A DNA stretch of 18,480 bases from Candidatus Hebobacteria bacterium (lineage in GTDB: Bacteria; Armatimonadota; Hebobacteria; Hebobacterales; Hebobacteraceae): the NCBI GenBank assembly GCA_029821235.1, contig JALGTT010000013.1, positions 1 to 18,480 on the forward strand, written 5' to 3'. The position numbers and the translations under genes are program-made. The notes beneath the pieces are model-generated. The model did no database searches and was not told the origin of the DNA. It saw only the letters and a program-made list of their open reading frames with translations. Position 1 is the stretch's first letter. Every line of letters begins with the position of its first letter. Positions 14,431 through 18,480 of the stretch are shown here, one piece after another.

Positions 14431-15306
14431 TCAGGGAATGACTTTGTTCAGCGGGTACTCCACAATCCCTTCGGCTCCCGCCTGACGCAGGGCGGGAATC
14501 AGGTCCCTCGCCTCCCGCTCCTGGAGGACCGTCTCCACCGCCACCCAGTCCTCATCGGTCAACGCCGAGATGGTGGGCCTGCGCAGGGCCGGCAGGAGCC
14601 CCAGCACGCTCTCCAGCCTGGCCCGCGGCACATTCATCTTCAACCCCACGTTCGCCTCGCCCAGCAGCGCGCCCTGGAGCAACGTGGCGATCGTCTCCAC
14701 CTTGGCCCGCTTGTGCGGGTCCTCCCACGACTGCTTGTTGGCGATCAACTTGGTGCAGGTCTCCAGCACCGTGTCCAACACCCGGAGCTTGTTCGCCCTC
14801 AGGGAGGAGCCGGTTTCGGTCAACTCCACGATGGCGTCCGCCAACTCCGGCACCTTCACCTCGGTGGCGCCCCAGGAGAACTCCACCTCGGCCTCCACCC
14901 CGTGTTCCGCCAGATACCGTCGGGTGAGGTTGACCACCTCGGTGGCGATGCGCTTTCCCTGGAGGTCCTTGGGCGATTGGATGTCGGAGTCCTCCGCCAC
15001 CGCCAGCACCCACCTCGCCGGCCTGGTGGTGGCCTTGGAGTAGACCAGATCGCATACCTGGATGACATCCGCTTCGGTCTCCCGGATCCAGTCCAGCCCG
15101 GTCAGGCCCGCGTCCATCGCCCCCGCGGCCACGTACCTGGGGATCTCCTGGGGCCGCATCAGCACCGGCTCGATGTCCGGGTCATCCACCGTGGGGTAGT
15201 AGGATCTGCTGCCCACGGAAATCGCGTAGCCCGCCCGCTCGAACAGACGGAAGGTGCTCTTTTGCAGGCTGCCCTTGGGCAGGCCGAGACGCAGCGCCAA
15301 TGTCAT
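14431..15306 (-). CDS. hisG: ATP phosphoribosyltransferase HisG, long form
   Basis: First step of histidine biosynthesis: ATP plus PRPP to phosphoribosyl-ATP. The 291-residue protein has LGLPKGSLQ near the N-terminus, GLTGLDWI (about 68-75) and the HisG signature region ELTETGSSLRANKLRV (161-176). It also has the C-terminal regulatory domain (LKMNVPRARLESVLGLLPAL to VEYPLNKVI), so it is the long, histidine-feedback-inhibited form that needs no HisZ. ATG 15306 has GGAGGAG directly against it; TTG 15300 has better spacing (8 nt). A GTG at 15327 would lie at or before the predicted transcription start and is excluded. It is the first gene of a minus-strand run and the only histidine gene in view. 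Confidence 0.95.
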   Translation of the reverse strand: MTLALRLGLPKGSLQKSTFRLFERAGYAISVGSRSYYPTVDDPDIEPVLMRPQEIPRYVAAGAMDAGLTGLDWIRETEADVIQVCDLVYSKATTRPARWVLAVAEDSDIQSPKDLQGKRIATEVVNLTRRYLAEHGVEAEVEFSWGATEVKVPELADAIVELTETGSSLRANKLRVLDTVLETCTKLIANKQSWEDPHKRAKVETIATLLQGALLGEANVGLKMNVPRARLESVLGLLPALRRPTISALTDEDWVAVETVLQEREARDLIPALRQAGAEGIVEYPLNKVIP

Positions 15307-15331
15307 CTCCTCCGAGAAATAGTCCACGTGC

Positions 15332-15361
15332 AGTATATCCCGGCGGGCAAACCGGCGTCAA
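15332..15361 (-). promoter_or_regulatory. Sigma-70-type promoter of hisG and the genes after it
   Basis: On the minus strand, TTGACG (15356-15361) is followed after 18 nt by TATACT (15332-15337). Transcription would start near 15325, giving a leader of about 20 nt. This rules out the GTG at 15327 as the hisG start. Confidence 0.75.
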
Positions 15362-15370
15362 GGAAAATGC

Positions 15371-15416
15371 CTCTCCCCGCCGAACGCGCCCAGAGGCCGG
15401 CCCCCGCCGGGGAGAG
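15371..15416. repeat. Inverted repeat between divergent hisG and archease genes
   Basis: CTCTCCCCG (15371-15379) and CGGGGAGAG (15408-15416) form a perfect 9-bp inverted repeat around 28 nt. It lies just upstream of the hisG -35 and within the archease upstream region. It may be an operator for either promoter or a hairpin in the archease leader. Confidence 0.45.
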
Positions 15417-15452
15417 CCCCCGGGGCGGCCGTGGATCACGCAGGAGGCGCCG

Positions 15453-15896
15453 GTGACGAACGACAAACAACCGACGCGCGGCTTCCGCGCGCTCGAGCAT
15501 ACCGCGGACAAGGCGATGGAGGCCTGGGGGGCAACCCTCCCGGAGTTGTTCTGCGCGGCCGCGGAGGGGATGTTCGCGGGTGGCGTGGACGCCGACCAGG
15601 CGGCGGAGACGCAGGAGTGGCGGATCGAGGTGGAGGCCGAGGGACTGGAGGATCTGCTGCGGGCCTGGCTGTCGGAGTTGCTCTGGCTCGCGGAGCGGGA
15701 TGAGTCGGCGATCCGGCGGGTGGAGGTGGAGGCGGTGGAGGCGGAGCCATGGCGGGTGCGCGGCCGGGCTTGGGGCGGACCGTCGCCGGCCGGCGGCGAG
15801 CATCCCGGCGCGCCGGTGAAAGCGGTGACCTACCACGGCCTGCGGGTGTGGCAGGAGGAGGGGCAGTGGAGGGCCAGAGTGGTGTTCGATGTGTGA
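15453..15896 (+). CDS. Archease family protein
   Basis: A 147-residue protein and the only plus-strand gene recognised. It has the archease pattern: FRALEHTADKAMEAWGATLPELFCAAAEGMF near the start (His16-Thr-Ala-Asp19), an acidic middle, and the C-terminus PVKAVTYHGLRVWQEEGQWRARVVFDV. Archease activates the RNA ligase RtcB by promoting its guanylation. The start is GTG 15453, with AGGAGG 5-6 nt upstream; the longer frame to 15300 runs into the hisG promoter. It is divergent from hisG by 146 bp, and no rtcB is in the window. I saw no clear plus-strand promoter. An immediate downstream hairpin may end its transcript. Confidence 0.92.
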   Translation: MTNDKQPTRGFRALEHTADKAMEAWGATLPELFCAAAEGMFAGGVDADQAAETQEWRIEVEAEGLEDLLRAWLSELLWLAERDESAIRRVEVEAVEAEPWRVRGRAWGGPSPAGGEHPGAPVKAVTYHGLRVWQEEGQWRARVVFDV

Positions 15897-15897
15897 G

Positions 15898-15914
15898 GCG
15901 GGCCGCGGGCCCGC
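15898..15914 (+). terminator. GC hairpin after archease
   Basis: GCGGGCC-GCG-GGCCCGC is a perfect 7-bp stem with a 3-nt loop, one base after the archease stop. There is no T-tract, so terminator function is plausible but not certain. The next gene converges on it. Confidence 0.45.
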
Positions 15915-15971
15915 GTGCAATCCGATGACAGAAGCGCACGGTGGACGCCGCCTTCTAGCCGGATCGGGGCG

Positions 15972-16096
15972 CTATCCGGCGAGCGCCCGGCCTCCCTCAT
16001 TGCGGAACGCAAGCGGGGTCTTGCCATACCGCCGGCGGAACATGCCCAGCAGGTCCCGCCCATCGCTGAAACCGCAGCGGAGTATCCTCGGGCAGA
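15972..16096 (-). pseudogene. Remnant of an AraC-family DNA-binding domain
   Basis: The minus-strand frame reads RILRCGFSDGRDLLGMFRRR, then YGKTPLAFRNEGG, and stops at 15972-15974. This matches the second helix-turn-helix of AraC/XylS regulators (the GFSD...F...FRRRYGxTPxxFR pattern), which normally lies at the very C-terminus. Only about 35 residues of it remain. Just upstream is the stop of the flavoprotein gene in another frame, so the rest of the regulator is gone. Most likely a fragment left by a rearrangement. Confidence 0.65.
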
Positions 16097-17239
16097 TCAC
16101 AGCCCGGGGAGAGTCTGCGCGAGCAGCCTCAGCAGCCCGAACGAATGCCAGTCGAAGTGGAGGCGCGAGAGGAAGGCTCTGATCCCGGTGCGTCGGATCA
16201 GGGTGAAGAGGAACTCCAGGTCGTCGTCGGAAAGCACCGCCTGGATCTTGCGCAGCAACTGGCCGATTCTTTGCTCCGATCCCAGCCTCGCCTTCCACAT
16301 GTCCTCGTACCGGGAGAGCCCGGCGGCCGAAAGGTCGCCGGTTCGCAGAGCCCAGTCGGCGGTCTCCGCCGCGGCCTGCGCTCCGATCAGCCCGAAGTAG
16401 ACTCCGCCTCCGGTGGTGGTCTTCACCTGTCCCGCCGCGTCCCCCACCAGCAGCATTCGGTCGGAGAACGAGGGGGAGCGGGGCCCCGCAGGTATGCGGT
16501 GGCGGACCACGCGCGCGTCGTCCGAGACAATCGCGCCCCTCCCCTCCAAGGCGGAGACCAACTTCTCCAGATACCGGCCGGGGAGCACCCGCGAGATCAA
16601 CCCCACCCGGCATCGCCCGTCCACGGGAACCGCCCACGCGAATCCCCCCGGGGCCACCTCGCGGCCCATGTAGACCTCGACCTCGTTGAGCCCTGTGCGC
16701 TGTGCATCCATCTGGGCCGCGTAGAGAAAGCCGTCTGCCGGGGAGGCCCGGCCGCCGTTTCGCAACAGCGAGGAGTTGGCGCCGGCCGCCACGATCACCA
16801 GCGAGCAGCGCAGGGAGGCGGGTTCTCCCCCGATGTCGGCCGTCACCACCACATGCTCATCGGTGGCCCGCACCCCGCTCACCCGCGCCTCGGTCAGCAA
16901 TAAGGCCCCGCTCTCCACCGCACGGCGGCACAACCAGCGATCCAGTTCCCCGCGGTCAACCACCACCGCCCGCGTCTCCGGCGCCGAGATGAAGAAGGAT
17001 TGCCCCCGCGGGGAGAAAAAGCGCGCTCCCGACAACTCCGCCTGGACGAGATGGGGACTCAGGCTCAATTGCCGCCAGGCATCGCTGCTGACCACTCCCG
17101 TGCAGTGCACCGGCCAGCCCACCCGCGAGTGCTCCTCCAGCAGATGCACCTGATAGCCGAGCCGAGCCAACTCCCAGGCGGCATAGGCGCCGCTGGGGCC
17201 GGCTCCCACCACGATCACGTCAACTGACTGGCGCTTCAC
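16097..17239 (-). CDS. Geranylgeranyl reductase family FAD-dependent oxidoreductase
   Basis: A 380-residue flavoprotein. The N-terminal FAD-binding motif is DVIVVGAGPSGAYAA (7-21), followed by HCTGVVS (45-51). GGFAWAVPVDG (198-208) matches the family's aromatic-x-W-x-x-P motif. The second FAD motif is LLVGDAAGQVKTTTGGGVYFG (263-283), very characteristic of geranylgeranyl and digeranylgeranylglycerolipid reductases. The family saturates double bonds of isoprenoid chains in chlorophyll, quinones or lipids; the substrate here cannot be told. GTG 17239 is chosen because GGGAG lies about 6 nt upstream; the frame further out has no homology. It follows the radical SAM gene by 212 bp and ends just before the AraC remnant. 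Confidence 0.9.
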   Translation of the reverse strand: MKRQSVDVIVVGAGPSGAYAAWELARLGYQVHLLEEHSRVGWPVHCTGVVSSDAWRQLSLSPHLVQAELSGARFFSPRGQSFFISAPETRAVVVDRGELDRWLCRRAVESGALLLTEARVSGVRATDEHVVVTADIGGEPASLRCSLVIVAAGANSSLLRNGGRASPADGFLYAAQMDAQRTGLNEVEVYMGREVAPGGFAWAVPVDGRCRVGLISRVLPGRYLEKLVSALEGRGAIVSDDARVVRHRIPAGPRSPSFSDRMLLVGDAAGQVKTTTGGGVYFGLIGAQAAAETADWALRTGDLSAAGLSRYEDMWKARLGSEQRIGQLLRKIQAVLSDDDLEFLFTLIRRTGIRAFLSRLHFDWHSFGLLRLLAQTLPGL

Positions 17240-17268
17240 CTGCCACTCCCAACGCCAATTGGACACAT

Positions 17269-17294
17269 CCTCCGCCTGTCTGGACAAGCGGAGG
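17269..17294. repeat. Hairpin upstream of the flavoprotein gene
   Basis: CCTCCGC (17269-17275) and GCGGAGG (17288-17294) form a 7-bp stem, extended inward by TGTC/GACA after one mismatch. It lies 30 bp before the flavoprotein start. A second short repeat, GGGATT-GCC-AATCCC, lies at 17309-17323. They could form an mRNA leader structure or operator. No T-tract follows. No clear promoter was found in the 212-bp gap. Confidence 0.4.
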
Positions 17295-17451
17295 TATGCC
17301 GTCACAGGGGGATTGCCAATCCCGCCACAGCTCCCGCGCACATCTTTTTCGCCTTGCCGTGGGAAAGGTCCTTCTGCCCCCAAGCCATCTGCCTGCGGTG
17401 GCGCGCGATTGCCGCCGACTCAGCCCCCCGCGGGATGGAACAGTCGCCCTC

Positions 17452-18480
17452 TTACCTGTCCCACTGAGGAGCGGCGGCGACGCGGCGCAGATAGGAGCCT
17501 ATGCGCTGACGGAAGGCCAGGTTGACGTAGCCGAACACCGGGCGGCGCAGCCACCCGTCCCAGGTCCGGCGGATGATTCCGGTGAGGGAGTACACCTGGC
17601 GCAGAGCCCGGTGGAATCCCTCCCTCAGCTTGTCGGCGGACATGTTCCGCGGACGAAACACCACGTGCCCGCCGTCGTAGTGGGCCCAGTTCCGATCGAT
17701 CAACCGGTCCTCTCTTTCCATCTCCTCGTAGAACCGCGTGCCCGGCAGCGGGGTGAGGATGGAGAACTGGGCGGCGTCCAGGTGGGCTCGTTCCACGAAG
17801 TCCACGGTCCGGTCGAAGACATCGGGGTCGTCCTCGTCCGCGCCGAAGATGAAGGAGCCGATTACTCCGATGCCGTGATCGTGGAGCCGCGCGATGGCGT
17901 CGCGGTAGCTGACGCCGGCGTTGAAGTTCTTCCCCCAGTGCTGCAGGGCCGACTGGGAGAGGCTCTCCAGACCCACGAACAGCCCCCGACAGCCGCTGCG
18001 CGCGGCGAGTTTCAGCAGGCGCGCATCCTTCAGCATGGTGAGGGAGGCCTGGCTGAACCACGTCTTGCCGAGTCCGGCCAGTTGCTCGAAGAAGCGCTTC
18101 GAGTAGGCGGGGAGCCCCATGATGTTGTCGTCCACGAAGATCACCAGTTTCTCCCGCAGCCCGGCCACCTCCTCGATCACCTTCTCGACGGGGCGGAACC
18201 GATAGGTGCGGCCGAAGAACCTGGTGACGGTGCAGAAGGAGCACCCGAACGGGCAGCCGCGGCTCGCCTGGACCAGGCCGGTGGTGAGGTACGCGTCCTG
18301 GTTGAGCAGGTCCCTGCGCGGCACCGGCACATCGGCCAGGTCGGGCCGAGTGTCCGCCTGGTAGAATTGCTGGAGACGGCCCTGCCCGGCGTCCTCGATC
18401 ACCCGGGGCCAGACGCCCTCCGCCTCGCCCACCACCACCGCGTCGGCGTGCTCGGCGGCCTCCTGGGGACAGGCCGAGGG
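17452..18480 (-). CDS. B12-binding-type radical SAM protein (5' end outside window)
   Basis: 342 residues are visible; the N-terminus lies beyond the right edge. The first visible part (PSACPQEAAEHADAVVVGEAEGVWP) matches the end of a cobalamin-binding domain as found in B12 radical SAM enzymes. The [4Fe-4S] motif is RGCPFGCSFC (Cys76, 80, 83 of the visible part), followed by VIFVDDNI and GLESLSQ strands of the SAM barrel. The C-terminal part (HVVFRPRNMSADKLREGFHRAL, then SLTGIIRRTWDG) resembles DUF4070-type tails seen in this group. Members methylate or rearrange lipids, hopanoids and other substrates; the substrate cannot be told here. The next gene encodes an isoprenoid-type reductase, which may hint at lipid work. 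Confidence 0.88.
   Translation of the reverse strand, partial: PSACPQEAAEHADAVVVGEAEGVWPRVIEDAGQGRLQQFYQADTRPDLADVPVPRRDLLNQDAYLTTGLVQASRGCPFGCSFCTVTRFFGRTYRFRPVEKVIEEVAGLREKLVIFVDDNIMGLPAYSKRFFEQLAGLGKTWFSQASLTMLKDARLLKLAARSGCRGLFVGLESLSQSALQHWGKNFNAGVSYRDAIARLHDHGIGVIGSFIFGADEDDPDVFDRTVDFVERAHLDAAQFSILTPLPGTRFYEEMEREDRLIDRNWAHYDGGHVVFRPRNMSADKLREGFHRALRQVYSLTGIIRRTWDGWLRRPVFGYVNLAFRQRIGSYLRRVAAAPQWDR

Noticed and set aside
15303..15920. 205-residue minus-strand frame opposite archease
   Set aside because: It is His/Pro/Leu/Arg-rich without domains and lies opposite a clear archease gene.

Overview
The window is GC-rich bacterial chromosome, almost fully coding, with nearly every gene on the minus strand (read right to left). 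No phage, transposase, CRISPR, rRNA or tRNA was recognised. The type IV pilus/type II secretion genes, large prepilins with GFTL[IV]E leaders and CP-x-D/DGS-type C-termini, and long-form HisG fit an environmental phylum such as Armatimonadota or a relative. That placement is inference from gene style only.

Region 1 (1-8744, minus strand) is a type IV pilus / type II secretion-like module. In transcription order it has a promoter (8716-8744), pilB (assembly ATPase with tandem MshEN-like repeats), pilT (retraction ATPase), pilC (platform protein, broken near its C-terminus), pilD (prepilin peptidase), a 362-bp gap, then three prepilin genes, the last running off the left edge. PilD would process the prepilins, and PilB and PilT would drive extension and retraction through PilC. 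The pilC frame is damaged: the last membrane segment is partly deleted and its remaining tail lies in the -1 frame.

Region 2 (8575-9158) has no convincing gene. It holds the pilB promoter and a 5' leader with a stem-loop, a second TATAAT box facing left, and a 107-bp nested inverted repeat.

Region 3 (9159-15361, minus strand) looks like one operon from a good promoter upstream of hisG. The order is hisG, a zinc-ribbon/TPR membrane protein, an exported TPR protein, queH, a DUF2905 membrane protein, a glycerate 2-kinase gene and a yqeG-type HAD phosphatase gene. Several junctions overlap (50 bp, 4 bp, 1 bp), which suggests translational coupling. The functions (histidine, queuosine, glycerate) do not form one obvious pathway.

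Region 4 (15371-18480) has the only plus-strand gene, an archease, divergent from hisG. It faces a remnant of an AraC-family DNA-binding domain, then a geranylgeranyl-reductase-family flavoprotein gene and a 5'-truncated B12-type radical SAM gene at the right edge, both on the minus strand. The last two may act in lipid or isoprenoid modification, but that is only a guess from family.

I found no clearly new multi-gene system. The best leads are the damaged pilC, the structured element and orphan promoter between pilB and yqeG, the coupled zinc-ribbon/TPR pair, and the AraC remnant.
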